64,000 bases of DNA, taken from contig JALJCQ010000018.1 in the NCBI GenBank assembly GCA_023091665.1, forward strand, positions 1 to 64,000, in the 5' to 3' direction. The position numbers were made by a program, and so were the translations under genes. Positions within the stretch are counted from its first letter, which is position 1. Each line of letters opens with the position of its first letter. Shown here piece by piece: positions 11,060 through 22,012 of this stretch. This DNA comes from Pythium myriotylum (lineage: Eukaryota; Oomycota; Peronosporomycetes; Pythiales; Pythiaceae). The notes beneath the pieces are model-generated. The model worked only from the letters and a program-made list of their open reading frames with translations. It did no database searches and was not told where the DNA came from.

Positions 11060-12505
11060 TGCGCTAAGATCTTCTCGGTTTTTAGCAATCACAAGGTATG
11101 TACACACGTCAAACGTGACGAAGTATCTGCATTCATACATGGAATTCGCGTTGTCTACAGCCCATCCTTCTTCCGGCATACCGCTGTTATGTACTTACCA
11201 TAACGACCATCGCAGTGCACGGTTATACATCTTCGAAGCCTTTGTCTTCTCGGCGTCTACAATTGCACCTTCATCGCGACCTCCCGCCACCGTCCGTGCA
11301 ATATCGGCGTTCTTATAAAACGTGGCACTAAACTCATTTGGGTCGTGTGTCGTATCTGGCATATCTTGACGTGGATAGCGGACAAGCAGTACCGGTAGTC
11401 CAGCAACTTGCTGAGTGCGTACCCTTTGATATTTGGGTATAAGACTTCAAATGGATGGTTCATTGCTGCATAGCCGCCTGGTGTGTGAAAGATCTGCCGT
11501 CGCCAGAACGGTTCGGAGAGCCACCGCTTTTCAAAGGACGTTGCAAAATCTGCAAGAGCGGGTTCGGCTCTTGATCACGAAAACCCTGAACTCGTCTGGA
11601 CTGTATGCGAGGTGCATATCAAGTACCGCGCATCACCATACGACGGAGGTTATCCTCGAAGTGCTTAATGCGATTACGCACATTGAACATGACGTGGAAA
11701 AAGCACATCAACGGCGTCGCCCTCCAGAATGAGCGTGTGTACCGAGTTGAGCGAGATCAGCGTCCCCCATGACCGCATTCACGTTCAGGTGACACACCTC
11801 GAAGTCGTAACACGAGATCTTCGAGCGCATGAAAACACAAGTCGTAGTCTCGTCGAGTTCGCTGGCTGACAACAAAAAAACGCTACGACTTCATAGGAGC
11901 GCGCTTTGTCCGTGACACCACAAGTGATTACTGGGTAGGCAATGTCGCTTAGCTTGAGTCTAGCATCTGCATGAAAAACGACGAACCTTTCGCCATCAGC
12001 AAACCGTAAGATGTTGTCGATGAGAGGTGGCAAAATGACACCGAGAAGGAAAGGATCGTTGTCATAGCCTGGAAACCCATTGGAGTCGTGAATAGGAGCG
12101 ATAAAGATCACTCGGTTCAGCTGTTTTTCTGAGTCGACTGTGTAAACACGAGACGCAAGAAATTTTTCCACCGCTTCAATCGTGCTTTGATCACTGCCTT
12201 CGTCTCGAATACGTCTGAGAGCATTTCTGATCTGAGAAATCGTCGGCCATACTCGTGCAGGCTCTGCAATGTACGAATGGTTACGTAGGTTGGTCTCCAT
12301 TACGAGCGGCGGTACTTGAATGAGATTTTGAGCTGCAAGAAATGCCTTCATCGCATTCGTAACACGAGGTGTATGTGTTGAGGTGCATGGAAGTGATCTT
12401 CTCGCGTGAACGGCACCGTTCATATGGACTAACCACACATCTTGTACAGCACAGTGACGAACTCTCCACGTCAGACGACACCCGTGTCTTGGACTCCAAG
12501 TCTCA
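11060..12505 (-). pseudogene. MULE transposase, broken and interrupted
   Basis: The minus strand carries a Mutator-like transposase. The 11785-12499 frame includes FHADARLKLSDIAYPVITCG, with the first catalytic Asp followed by TDKARSYEVVAFF. The next conserved block, MGDADLAQL, lies downstream in a shifted frame near 11750. A degenerate SWIM-like segment (CRYFVTFDVCTYLV) near 11080-11180 marks the C-terminus. The N-terminal end stops at the Harbinger insertion at 12506, and a candidate N-terminal continuation lies beyond that element at 14984-15113. Confidence 0.75.
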
Positions 12506-12509
12506 TTAA

Positions 12510-12540
12510 GGGGTTTCAATTGCTTCTTCGCCTTCACCTT
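12510..12540 (+). repeat. Harbinger left terminal inverted repeat
   Basis: Thirty of 31 bases match the reverse complement of 14950-14980, starting GGGGTTTCAATTGCTT. It is followed by three copies of TTTCACC. Confidence 0.85.
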
Positions 12541-12635
12541 TCACCTTTCACCTTTCACCCGGCCTTTTTAGGTACCAATATTTCATAAATGAACAAAAAA
12601 AGTTTCCGGCGAATACATAAATGACTATCATCTTC

Positions 12636-12659
12636 GGGTGAGTGTCTGGACACTCACCC
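12636..12659. repeat. 11-2-11 hairpin in Harbinger leader
   Basis: GGGTGAGTGTC and its exact reverse complement are separated by two bases, upstream of the transposase gene. Its role is unknown. Confidence 0.7.
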
Positions 12660-12876
12660 AGGACATGACAGAGTGCCGGCGAGTGGCGCGAAAATGCCAC
12701 GCATAAGCGAGCGCCATCAGCTGATCGTGGATTGTAAACGAGCGCGGCTCCTATCGGTACTCTTTGAAGATGAAGATGGATCGCAACCGCGGTTTGACTT
12801 GATGAACACAATCATAAGTCATCGGTATCAATGGAGGGGTCTGTACGCTGCCTGTGAGGCACCAGCTTGAGCACGG

Positions 12877-13866
12877 TTGTTTCGAGAGAAGCCAAATCTC
12901 GTGAAGTTCCAAAGGTTCTTGCGCATGTCACCTGCGGCTTTCTGGCGTCTCCATGATCTGTTTGAAGAGAGAATGAGGTTGGACGGGCGTATTCCACTTT
13001 GGCAGCGACTTGGGTGTGCATTAGAACGCTTTGGAACTTTCGGAAATGGAAGCTCTGTAGACCAACTTTCACACGCTTGGGGGATGTCAGAGGGCTCGGT
13101 AATCGAAGCCACCGATACGATCGTGGATGCCATCCTGAATGTGTGCTCCGGGAGCCTTCGCTGGCCAACAATTGAACAACGGCGTGAGACGAGTCTGCGA
13201 TTAGCATGCTTTGGTTTCGATGGGTGCGTCGCTCTTCTGGACGGAACGCACATCAGTCTCGCATCTACCCCAGGTCTAGACCCACCAACTTACTTCGACC
13301 GCAAGTCAAATTACTCTTTCAACGTATTGGTGGCTTGTGACGATCGGAAGCGCATTGTGTACTTGCTGACAGGGTGGCCAGGATCCGTGTCGGACGCTGG
13401 AATATTCAAGACGTCTTCTATTGCCAAGAAACCACATGCATACTTCGATCCAGGCCAGTATCTCTTAGCTGACAACGGCTTCGGGCTTACTGAGATGACC
13501 GTCGTCCCGTACAAGCGACCAGCAGCGAGCCATCCACACAACGCCTTCTTCAATCTGAATCATTGCAGCCGGCGAGTCGCAGTCGAGCACTGTATCGGCA
13601 TCTGAAAGAACCGCTTCTCGTCATTAAAGGGTCTGCGCATTCAGATCAACGATAGTACTGACGTACAGCGTGCGAACAAGTGGATCCGTGCGACTGCAGT
13701 TCTCCATAACGTGCTTCGTGAATGGCAGGATGTGTTCGAAGGAGTCGACGCGGAAGACCTTGACACTACTACGTCTGCACAAGAGAACAACAACACAAGA
13801 CAGGTCTTCGTTCGCCGAGAGAAGATCAAGCGCAGATTGATTGAGTTACATTCGCGAGCAACCTAG
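12877..13866 (+). pseudogene. Harbinger DDE transposase with nonsense codon
   Basis: The translation shows the DDE_Tnp_4 pattern: LLDGTHI with the first Asp, GWPGSVSDAGIF, LLADNGF with the second Asp, and RRVAVEHCIGI with the Glu. An in-frame TGA at 13603-13605 follows directly, after which the same frame continues KNRFSSLKGLR and stays open to TAG at 13864-13866. The stop would be explained by one C-to-T change of a CGA codon. No ATG was identified at the start; the frame is open from about 12877. The enzyme would excise and reinsert the element; here it lacks its C-terminus. Confidence 0.85.
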
Positions 13867-13887
13867 TTCAAGCATGTTTCGCAGACT

Positions 13888-14928
13888 CTAGTTGCCCAAA
13901 AGACTCAATAGATCTCGGATTTTGTCCTTGGACTTCCCTTGGATTGCCATCTCCACGACGAGCCGATCCCGTTGTAGCTGACGCTCATGGTTGAAGCGCC
14001 TGCAGTCCCGTTCGAGCTCGTCATTGTATCGCTGGCGCTCAAAAGCAAATCTTTGCTCCTCCAAATTCAATTTTTGAGCCTGAACGCTTGCATAAACGTC
14101 GGAAAGCTGTCGTTTCGTACCGCGTTGCTGCTTAGGTTGCGAACTCGAGCCCACGGCGCTTTCAACGAACTCGAGCCCATGGCGCTTTCAACGAACTCGA
14201 GCCCATGGCGCTTTCAACGAGCGCATCACCACGCGTACCTTCGCTGCCACCGAGCGAAGTCATACTCGCACAGCTTTGGGCGTTGGGACGGAGCTCTCAC
14301 TCCTCGCGTCCAGTGACGGAGCCTCGTTAGCTGCGGCGTCGACCGGTTCTTCATCGCCATCGACCTCCGTATCGATTGGTGGTACTTCAAAAACGTCCGC
14401 AGGCTGAACGTTTTGGCGGCCGCCAAAAACTTGCTCCAAATCGCGATAGAACGGGCACTTCTCGTTCAGCTTTGCCTCGAGAGTCTTTTTTCCTCGGGGG
14501 TCGTCGGGATCGAGTCGAAATCCAGTAGTGCTATATGCGCGTGCTGTCTCTCTGAACTTACCAAGCCATTTTTCAAAGCGTGTACGAGTAGTTTTCATGT
14601 CCCAGTCGGAGCCTGGACACTCCTCGTTGACCGTGATTGCCATGCTCTGATAGTCGCTGGTCTTCGTCACGGCTTTACCATTCCGCACACTCGTACCACG
14701 CATGATACCTGCATTGAACTCGTCGTCCAGCCACGCGAGCATCGCCCGATATTGCGACTCTGTGGTGTTAACTCCCATTTTGTTCCCGAGAATGGATTTT
14801 TTCGAATGCGCGCGAATTCGCTGCTCAACACCAAGTTCAATTTGATCGTCTTCTATTTGAGTATACTTTTGAAAGCGACTCACCTGCATTTGAACCCCCC
14901 TCTCCGGGTGGTGAGTGCGAAAAAACAT
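13888..14928 (-). pseudogene. Harbinger Myb/SANT-like DNA-binding protein, disrupted
   Basis: The N-terminal part (ATG at 14928 or, better, 14778) contains the family pattern YRAMLAWLDDEFNAGIMRGT, KTSDYQSMA, CPGSDWDMKTTRTRFEKWLGKF and TTGFRLDP, a SANT-like domain that helps the transposase bind the element ends. The C-terminal coiled-coil-like, Arg/Gln-rich part (LEEQRFAFERQRYNDELERD) is at 13888-14154 in a different frame. A 26-base minisatellite at 14141-14218 lies between the two and accounts for the frame loss. Confidence 0.75.
14141..14218. repeat. Three-copy 26-bp minisatellite
   Basis: Units start at 14141, 14167 and 14193 and begin GAACTCGAGCCCAYGG. The second and third are identical and the first differs by one base. 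Since 26 is not divisible by three, each copy shifts the frame of the Myb-like gene. Confidence 0.9.
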
Positions 14929-14949
14929 CTGTTGTCAGCTTTTGGGTGG

Positions 14950-14980
14950 AAGGTGAAGGCGAAAAAGCAATTGAAACCCC
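14950..14980 (-). repeat. Harbinger right terminal inverted repeat
   Basis: This is the reverse complement of 12510-12540 with one mismatch. The element ends in CCCC, followed by TTA. Confidence 0.85.
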
Positions 14981-14983
14981 TTA

Positions 14984-15890
14984 TTAATGCAGCGGATTCA
15001 ACGTTCCTCGGAGACATGGTCACCACCGCACACATCACAATAGTCTTTGTTCTTCTTATCTTAGATGGCTGAGCAGCACATGCTGACGTCACGGTAGCGT
15101 TCATATTCGTCATCCAACTCAGCGTGCACGACGCTCGTCCAGAGGTACATGATGCTCGTTATGGCCTCGCTGTGGCTCAATTCCTCTCGCTGCCACTCAT
15201 CAATAACTTCGCCTGGGTCGTGCTTTGTGTTCCTCACATTAGATTCGATGCACCCGGGGGTACAAATACACAAAATGAATGGTCAGGTAGGTGCTTATCG
15301 CTGGCAGTGTACTATATTTACACTTTGTGTATTTGTACATGGTAAGTTCGTCATCTGTATTTTCTTAAGTTCATCAATCACATGATGACGAGCGTTTCAC
15401 TTCTCGGCGAACCTTTCTGGATTTACTCACATCTTGGCGAATTCTCACCACAAAAATGCACCCGTCTCTACCGCCTCGGAAGTGTCTGTTCGGATACTTC
15501 GTACTTTCCCAGTGTCAAACTTGACCTCAAATGTACATCATGCGTATTGTCGTTTTCATTCGAGTTTGTGAGGAAGGCCCCAATCGAATCGTTTTGGGCA
15601 ATCATTTTCAAATCGATTCGATCGATATTCAGCCAACCAAAGCATCGTATTTCGAAAGACATAACCCCTTTCCCGTTCTTATCCACGCCGGGACCAGACA
15701 ATCATCCATCTGCCTTCTCTGATTGGCCTAAAATCAATTTAAATCGGTTCGGATATCCTCCAGTTTCAGTGCTAGTTCCACAAATTTTGGTGAAAACGAC
15801 AATATGTTTTTGACATATGAAATGTGTTTCTGATCAATTGGAGGATGTTTCTGACCAATCTCCGTATGTTCTTGACCAACCCTCCACAGG
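14984..15890. other. AT-richer repeat sequence, possible MULE 5' part
   Basis: The minus strand at 14984-15113 may hold the N-terminal codons of the interrupted MULE transposase. From about 15120 to 15890 no gene is recognised; open frames on both strands lack motifs and the composition is more AT-rich than the neighbours. Confidence 0.35.
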
Positions 15891-16115
15891 TCACGACCTT
15901 TTCATAGAAAAGACGCTGACCTGACCTTGAAATTGACCTGTTTTAGGTCGCAACGAGAAATCGAGTTCGATGAGTTCTCTCGCGTGGGTGTCCAGCACGA
16001 CCGCCATCGTGTTTGATACCCGTGGCCAATGAGGACGGCGGTGGATGCCGAGGTGGTCGGCATGGGTGCGAGACTGGTCGTAGAGACGACGCAAGGGGGG
16101 TGCGGGTACTGACAT
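15891..16115 (-). CDS. Short unknown ORF behind a repeated leader
   Basis: A 74-residue frame starts at the ATG at 16115 (MSVPAPPLRRL) and stops at 15891. No family is recognised. Its leader (16107-16172) is nearly the same as the leader of the ORF at 30487-31374, which also begins MSV. It may be the truncated start of a transposon gene. The pogo element has inserted just upstream of the leader. Confidence 0.35.
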   Translation of the reverse strand: MSVPAPPLRRLYDQSRTHADHLGIHRRPHWPRVSNTMAVVLDTHARELIELDFSLRPKTGQFQGQVSVFSMKRS

Positions 16116-16172
16116 TCTATTGAAGTTACACACCAGTGAAGAGTCACTCAGAATACAATCGCTCAAGATGAG
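16107..16172 (-). repeat. Conserved leader repeat, copy 1
   Basis: About 66 bases match 30431-30497 with four substitutions and one indel, covering CTCATCTTGAGC to the start codon and AATGTCAGTA. Both copies precede an ORF beginning MSV. It could be a terminal sequence plus promoter of one transposon family. Confidence 0.75.
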
Positions 16173-16174
16173 TA

Positions 16175-18039
16175 CCGCAAAAGTCGGAAAGATGAGTCAC
16201 TGGAGGGGCAATCAAAATATCAGTTTTGACGGGTGTCGCAATTTTTCGACGGGGACGGTTCGATATGATTGGCGAATCAGAGGCCCCTGTCCATTGACGG
16301 AAGTGGGTGGCTGGAGGTAGCCGCACGCTTCGTGCGGTTTGGTGCCTCCCGCCAAAAACCAAACCACAACAAACGAATATGCCCCGTGCACGTATCCCCC
16401 TCTCACACACCAACCAGAATAAGCTCAAAGCCGTCGACAAATTCGAGGCCCTCGGATTGACTCGATCCGTGTACTACCGGCAAATCGGTGTCAAGCGAAC
16501 CACTCACTTGACATGGACGAAGAGTCGCGAGAAGCTCAAGGCAGCTTGTGACACCCGTCCCAGAGCTCTGACCGTGGGTGGGAGTGGGCGCAAGTCAGGT
16601 ACCCATGAGGTGGAAGACAAGGTCGTCATGTGGGCGAAGGACCAGAGACGGGAGGAGATCGCTGTGTCGCGCGACGACATCATCAACGAGTGTATGGCGC
16701 TACTACCAGAGTTCTTTGTCGACATGTCATTGGAGGCAAGACTCTCCTGGTGCAATCGCTTCATGAAACGCTCGGGTCTCACGATTCGCCGAATCAGCCA
16801 CTCGGGGCGCAAGAAGAAGGACGAGTTGGACGCCATCAAGGACACGTTCATCATCGAAGTCTCTACTTTGCTCATCACCCACTTTGTCGACTCATCCGCG
16901 AGTCTCCCCCCCCCCCGCCCTACGTACTGTACAATATGGACCAAACCTCAGTCTACAGCCACTTCGGGGCTCGCACGACTGTCGACTTTGTGGGGGTGAC
17001 GCGCGTGCCATGCACACTGGCCGGCAAGGGCGGCTACAGGTGCACCGTGGCACTCACTGTGTGTGCGGATGGCCGCCTCCTCATCCCCTACTTTGTCTTC
17101 AAGGGCGCGGAGGGGAAAGGTGTTCACGGAGGAGGCGGCCGGCTACTGCGACCCCGACGCAGCCGTCGTGGCCGTACAGGGTAGCGCTTGGTTCGATGAG
17201 CGCGTAATACTCGATTGGATCGAACAGGTATGGAGGCCTGAGGCCAGTGGTCCCACCGTGCTGATCCTTGACAGCCTCCGGGTCCACAAGCTGCCGAAGG
17301 TCCAGCAGGCGTTTACAGAAATGGGGACGTACCCTGTGTACGTCCCCGGTGGTGCAACTTGCGTCGTCCAGCCTCTAGATGTGGGTGTGATGGGACCATT
17401 TAAGCGGGAGCTACGGGACCTGTACGGCGAGATGTACAGAGGGGTGAGTGCCCCCTCAACCACACACGAGCGACGAGTGGACATGTTCACTCGTACCCTC
17501 ATGGCACTTAAGACGATTACACCTGAGATTGTGAGGTCAGCCTTCCGAGGCGCTGGTCCATTTCTCCCATATGGACCGTCATTTCCAGGTCTATATGATA
17601 TTGTCGACGGTGTGGAGGCGGTAGTGTAGTGACGAGGCTGGTATTGTGGGAGTCAAAAGATGATGCATTTATTACCATACATTTCAATACGAAATGATAT
17701 CACTTCGCTCTCCTCATGGAGCAAGAGGCCACCGAACATATTTGGTGCCAATTTTGTAATCTTTCAAAGAGTACCGTTGAGTTCCAGGCGCGCAGTACCG
17801 TGAATTCCAGGGACGCACTACCGTAAGCCCTCTGTAACCACCATATGCATTATCAAGGAATGCGCGCCAACGAGTTTGATTGGTTGATGGACAGTTGTGG
17901 ACCACATCGGGCTGATTTCAAAAGTGGGTAGACCCTCATCTGAGACTCCACTATGATTGGCTTGCCATTCCGCACAGAGAAGGGTCGAGATACTGCCTGT
18001 CATGCCATTCCGGTTGTTTCATCTTTCCGACTTTTGCGG
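16175..18039 (+). mobile_element. pogo/Tc1-mariner-type DNA transposon
   Basis: Perfect 21-base terminal inverted repeats beginning CCGCAAAAGTCGGAAAGATG lie at 16175-16195 and 18019-18039. TA stands outside both ends (16173-16174 and 18040-18041), the expected target duplication. It contains a single transposase gene broken by two frameshifts. The perfect repeats suggest a recent insertion. Confidence 0.92.
16379..17629 (+). pseudogene. pogo-like transposase (DDE_1), two frameshifts
   Basis: The ATG at 16379 opens a frame with an N-terminal helix-turn-helix-like region and a CENP-B-type stretch (VSRDDIINECMALLPEF, WCNRFMKRSGLTIRR). The frame slips at an 11-C run (16906-16916). It continues with YNMDQTSVYSHFG (first Asp), slips again near 17118-17121 through one extra G, and goes on with LILDSLRVHK (second Asp) and CVVQPLDVGVMGPFK (third Asp), ending at 17629. 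The motif order is that of pogo/jerky-type DDD transposases. Confidence 0.88.
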
Positions 18040-18041
18040 TA

Positions 18042-18731
18042 GAAGATGCTAACCCTTGGGTGAGGGTTATCAGAACAGAACTACGAGTGCGTGTTCAAGC
18101 TGCTGTTTGACCAGTGGGTATGGAGTAGGAAGGTAACCGCGGCGGTGCTTTTGTAACCCACCAACCAGCAGTTGTTGGTAAGGGGGTCACCACGAAGGTC
18201 TTTATCGACACCCACAACCGCTATGAATCGTGACCGCCGGTTGTGGGTGGGTGCCGACCAAAATCGTGTTATCCATCGTGACTCGCGATGGATAAGACGA
18301 TTTTAGTCGGCCTTTCAAGTGGATATGTGTCTTCACACATGAATGTCATGAGATCAACTCGATGAGGAGATGGCCTGATTTGTCGTGATTCGTCACGATC
18401 GCGTGCTACTCGCGTGCTAGTACTCGGTCGTGACGAATCACACTTGCCGATCGGAGCTTTGCGAGTGGACAACCTACCGTGACTGAAGGCTGTCAGAATC
18501 GGTCAGGTGAATGAATGCCAACACCTAGAATGAAACATCAAAGAAGTTGCAGTTCGACCACTTGGGACAGCCTTCCGCTTGTTCGCGTAGCCGATCTGAG
18601 CCGATAGGTCGACACACTTGAAAATGGTTGTTGCGCCGTCTCCTTCACGAGACTGTTGTGCCAGTCCGTTTATTGGGAGAACGAGGCAAACCTCACTTCT
18701 GAGCTGTAGCAAGTGACCAACTGACCCAGGT
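18042..18731. other. Upstream flank of a protease gene with hairpins
   Basis: From about 18250 this matches, inverted, the flank of 1253-2034 and, directly, 21450-21560 and 22575-22911. Hairpins occur at about 18169-18240 (arms ACCCACAACCG and its complement), at about 18258-18305 (a near-palindrome around CGATGGATAA) and at about 18386-18440 (arms based on GTGATTCGTCACGA). No gene is seen. Confidence 0.5.
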
Positions 18732-18749
18732 CTACTCATTCTTCAATTC
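18732..18749 (+). promoter_or_regulatory. Oomycete initiator-like element
   Basis: CTACTCATTCTTCAATTC lies about 40 bases before the ATG at 18777, a close match to the GCTCATTYYNCAWTTT initiator. It predicts a very short 5' leader. Confidence 0.7.
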
Positions 18750-18776
18750 GCCCACAAGCAACCAAGTCAAGCCATC

Positions 18777-19586
18777 ATGAAGACCGTCGCTGCGCTCCTC
18801 CTCGCCACCGCCACCGCCACCGCCACTGTCGCCACCACCCAGGTCGATATCAACCCGCTCATCCTTGGTGGCACGATCGTCCCGGCCGGCACCAAGACCT
18901 TCCAGACCGGAAGCCGTTCGACCCTTACAGGTCGTACAGAATGCGGCGGGTCTCTGATCTCGCCCACGCACGTGCTCACGGCCGCTCACTGCGGTAACAT
19001 GAACTTCGTTTCGGTTGGCTCGCACTTCGCCAGCGGCAGCGCTGACGGCGAGCGCATCGCAGTTAAGAAGACAATCATTCACCCGAAGTACAACGATGCC
19101 ACCTCCAACGACGACTACGCCATCTTGGAGCTGGTCCAGCCGTCGACGATCACACCCATCAAGCTGCTGAGCGCAGACTCGGAGACCTTTGTGGGTGAAA
19201 TCGCAATTGTCACCGGCTGGGGCAACACTCGTGAAAGGACCCGCTTCACGCCAGGATACCCGTCGAACGAACTACTGCGCGTTGATGTTCCGGTACTTTC
19301 ATTTGCTGATTGCAAGAGCAGGGGCCTCGTAGCATACTCGCTCAGTGAGACGATGGTATGCGCCGGTGGTGCAACCAACAAGGATGCGTGCCAGGGCGAC
19401 TCGGGCGGACCCCTCTTCCTCGAGCGCCCGACGGGTGACGTGTTGATCGGCGTTGTGTCATGGGGCGATGGCTGTGGTCGTATCAACAAGCCGGGAGTGT
19501 ATTCGAAGGTGCCGGGAGTGTATTCGAAGGTGTCGTACGTGAAGGAGTGGATCCAGTCGCTCGCGCCGAACGCCACGTGGGTGTAA
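18777..19586 (+). CDS. Secreted trypsin-like protease with internal 7-residue duplication
   Basis: The 269-residue protein has a signal peptide (about 1-22) and ILGG at 29-32, preceded by Leu. The triad is His71 (LTAAHC), Asp113 (NDDYAILEL) and Ser209 (GDSGGPL), with Asp203 as the trypsin specificity residue and SWGDGCG (228-234). It is about ten residues longer than the closest paralogues, mainly because PGVYSKV occurs twice in tandem (239-245 and 246-252), from an exact 21-bp duplication. This segment borders the substrate pocket in trypsins, so activity may be altered. Its first 290 bases from the initiator onward are identical to the copy at 22932-23221. Function as an active secreted protease is inferred. 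Confidence 0.92.
   Translation: MKTVAALLLATATATATVATTQVDINPLILGGTIVPAGTKTFQTGSRSTLTGRTECGGSLISPTHVLTAAHCGNMNFVSVGSHFASGSADGERIAVKKTIIHPKYNDATSNDDYAILELVQPSTITPIKLLSADSETFVGEIAIVTGWGNTRERTRFTPGYPSNELLRVDVPVLSFADCKSRGLVAYSLSETMVCAGGATNKDACQGDSGGPLFLERPTGDVLIGVVSWGDGCGRINKPGVYSKVPGVYSKVSYVKEWIQSLAPNATWV
19491..19532 (+). repeat. 21-bp in-frame tandem duplication
   Basis: Two exact 21-bp units (19491-19511 and 19512-19532) encode PGVYSKV twice. None of the paralogues in the window has it. Confidence 0.95.
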
Positions 19587-20769
19587 TGCACACGCCATTG
19601 TCGGAACAAAGGCTGACATGACACCTTCTCAGCAGATACCAGTACCGTTTGAAAATATAGGTGTTTTATGACTTCGCAGTGCTCGCTTGAGTTGTCTATC
19701 GTTTGATCGAGTCCGCAAGCAAAGACCCTCGCTAGCTCGAGGGGCAATCCTGAAGCAAGTGGGCCACGAGCTGTCGTCGTTAGGCACGATGACGACGCTT
19801 CACATGCTGAGGCGATCTAGACAGGAGTGATTTCCTACGCAGCCACGACGACAACAAACAACTGAGTAGAGTGCAATGGATTCATCACCGGTCTCATAGC
19901 ATCCCCCCGCCATGACTGGATGCCCCTCACCGTCATCGGCGATAGTCTCCTCATCATTTAATCAACAGATAAATGAGTTCGCAAGACCTTGCAACGCAAG
20001 TGCGCACGAGCCAAACGCACTGACGACACACTGAGCGTTCAAGACTAGAGGCGTCGTCCGCATGTGGTGAACCGCATAGCTGATTCAGTAGCCAAGACCC
20101 AAAGCTATCAGTCGTTACACCGTACAAGTCTAAACGGACACGCGCGAATCGCAACGTTCTTCAAAAACGATCTCGCTTGTTGGAAACTGGGTCCGTAATC
20201 ATTCTGGTGCCAGTCAGCTAGGTTTCTAAAAGAAGAGCAAACCAATAGACCTGATGTTGGTAATGTTGAAAAGCCCTCGGCATACGGCCTAGCTCAGTTG
20301 TTATGTTCTACATGCTAAATCGTACTTTGCGGCAACAGCACTTCTCCGCGTATGCTGCGCTTCCGCGGAAACCAATATTCCCGTCCTTCATCGAGAAACG
20401 AGTATGGGGCAAATGAGTAGTTCATTCACACGTTATGCAGGACTCGGAAAGTCAGAGCGAGAGGTACCTCCCGGTGCTCGTAGAGGCCAGCCCAGGGATG
20501 TGGATGGTAGGTTTTCAGCGAGCGCGACCGAGTCTGAAGGTGAAGCCGGCAGATAAGCGAAGAGCTTCGGCCCTGCTTGGCAAAACCACGAATGCCTGCC
20601 CGCGCTGCCCAACCGAACTCTCCTGGAGAGAAAAACCTTACCCGGCTGCAAGCCGGCAGGATGAAAACCTCACACCTACTTCGGGATCTTGTTGGCGGCC
20701 ATGGTGAGGCAGCAGCTGAGGAGATGTCGGCGGAGATCCTGGAGCCGTTGGCGGTGCCATTTCTCTCAC
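19587..20769. other. 3' flank and LINE RNase H debris
   Basis: The first 150 bases match the 3' flanks of the paralogous protease genes. At about 19840-20230 the plus strand holds a heavily decayed LINE RNase H fragment, recognisable from LTVIGDSLLII at about 19924. From 20300 to 20769 nothing is recognised. Confidence 0.5.
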
Positions 20770-21261
20770 GTCCCTGAAACCATTATTGGCAAACGACAGC
20801 GACAGCTTGAGAAGACGTTCTTGAGGTTGTGGACGGCCAGACTCACAAAGGCCAATAGCGAGTCGACTTCGACAATAGAGGTTCCGTCTAATAAAACATC
20901 CGAAGCCTCGACAACCACCAGCAGCTGTGGCGATCGAATCGCTTCGCACACGACGCTTAGACCTCGTAATAGGCGTCGAGCCCGAGGCGCCGCGGTCGGT
21001 CAGCGGGCAGATCCGACGAAATGCAAGAGTGCGCTGCTCACACCATACCTCAGAGAAGCGCGTGGTGGAGTCAGCAGCGATATCCAACGGCAGTCGCAAA
21101 ACGCCTCTCGCGACAGAAGCGTGACCCTGCCGCCGAGACTCGAGACGCCGAGCGAGCTCCTTGTGACACACGAACAGAGGCAGATGAGTGATTGTGGCGT
21201 GGATCAGATGCCAGTCACAGCGCCGAGGCGTCGCAGGGCCGCCGGGTTCGTCAATCGTCAT
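20770..21261 (-). pseudogene. Unclassified repeated coding relic
   Basis: The minus-strand frame from 21261 (MTIDEPGGPATPRRCDWHLI) matches the decayed copy at 560-1040 in translation. A shifted frame lower down encodes DGTSIVEVDSLLAFVSLAVH and VFSSCRCR. No known domain is recognised. It is repetitive and probably transposon-derived. Confidence 0.4.
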
Positions 21262-21449
21262 TGATCTGATCTTGTTGACTTAGAGAGGGTGATGAGAACA
21301 CACCCAACAGGGAGGGTTGATCCATATCAGCCGCCTGATTGACAACGCTTCGAGGAGGAGAGACGACGCGCATTTCCGAGTGCTGGAAACCGAGCCAGAC
21401 CAAGTTTCCTATCACCGCACTCTCCCATTGTTGAAGCTCACGTCAGTTC

Positions 21450-21560
21450 ACGGGCCGACGAAATGGCGTTGTCCATCGTGACTTGCGATGGATAAGACGA
21501 TTTAGTCGGCCTTCCAAGTGGATCTATGTCTCCACACATGAATGTCATGGATCTCATGAC
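21450..21560 (+). repeat. Detached piece of a protease upstream block
   Basis: This resembles 18260-18345, the distal upstream flank of the gene at 18777. Its expected continuation resumes only at 22575, so about 1 kb lies inserted between the two parts in this copy. Confidence 0.6.
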
Positions 21561-22012
21561 ATATCTAGACAAATTGCCTGACTTCACATTGAAGTCAGTC
21601 AATTTGTCTGTATATTTCGTGGACTTGGACCGCTTCTGGTGTATTCTGGTCGAAAGATTTGCGCGTGGAGTCGTTATGCAATGAGAAGTCTACGGAGCAA
21701 ATGGGCCCAATTACGTTGCAAGACATTTTGGACTTAGACTAATGAAAGAAAAACAATTTCCTGGCACTTATGATGGGCTAGACACTGTACTGAAAACTCC
21801 TGATCGTATGATTACCACTTGATCTTTAAATTCACATTCAGAAAACGCCTGCAATCTCACGTAGAGGTGCCGATCACGACCTGAAAACAGGCACCGTGAT
21901 AACCGCACCTCTCCACGTGTAGGCTACATGGCAAATATAATGCCCAGCGTGGAGGGCATTGATGACGGGAAAATTCACTCCTGGATTCGAGAGTGCCTGA
22001 AGCAAGGCCGTT

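Larger units (their letters stand above)
12509..14980. mobile_element. PIF/Harbinger transposon nested in the MULE
   Basis: The element is bounded by terminal inverted repeats at 12510-12540 and 14950-14980 and flanked by TTA on both sides (12506-12508 and 14981-14983), in line with the TWA preference of Harbinger elements. It holds the two usual genes, a DDE transposase on the plus strand and a Myb/SANT-like protein on the minus strand. Both are damaged. MULE-type coding sequence lies on both sides, so it probably inserted into the MULE. Confidence 0.85.
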
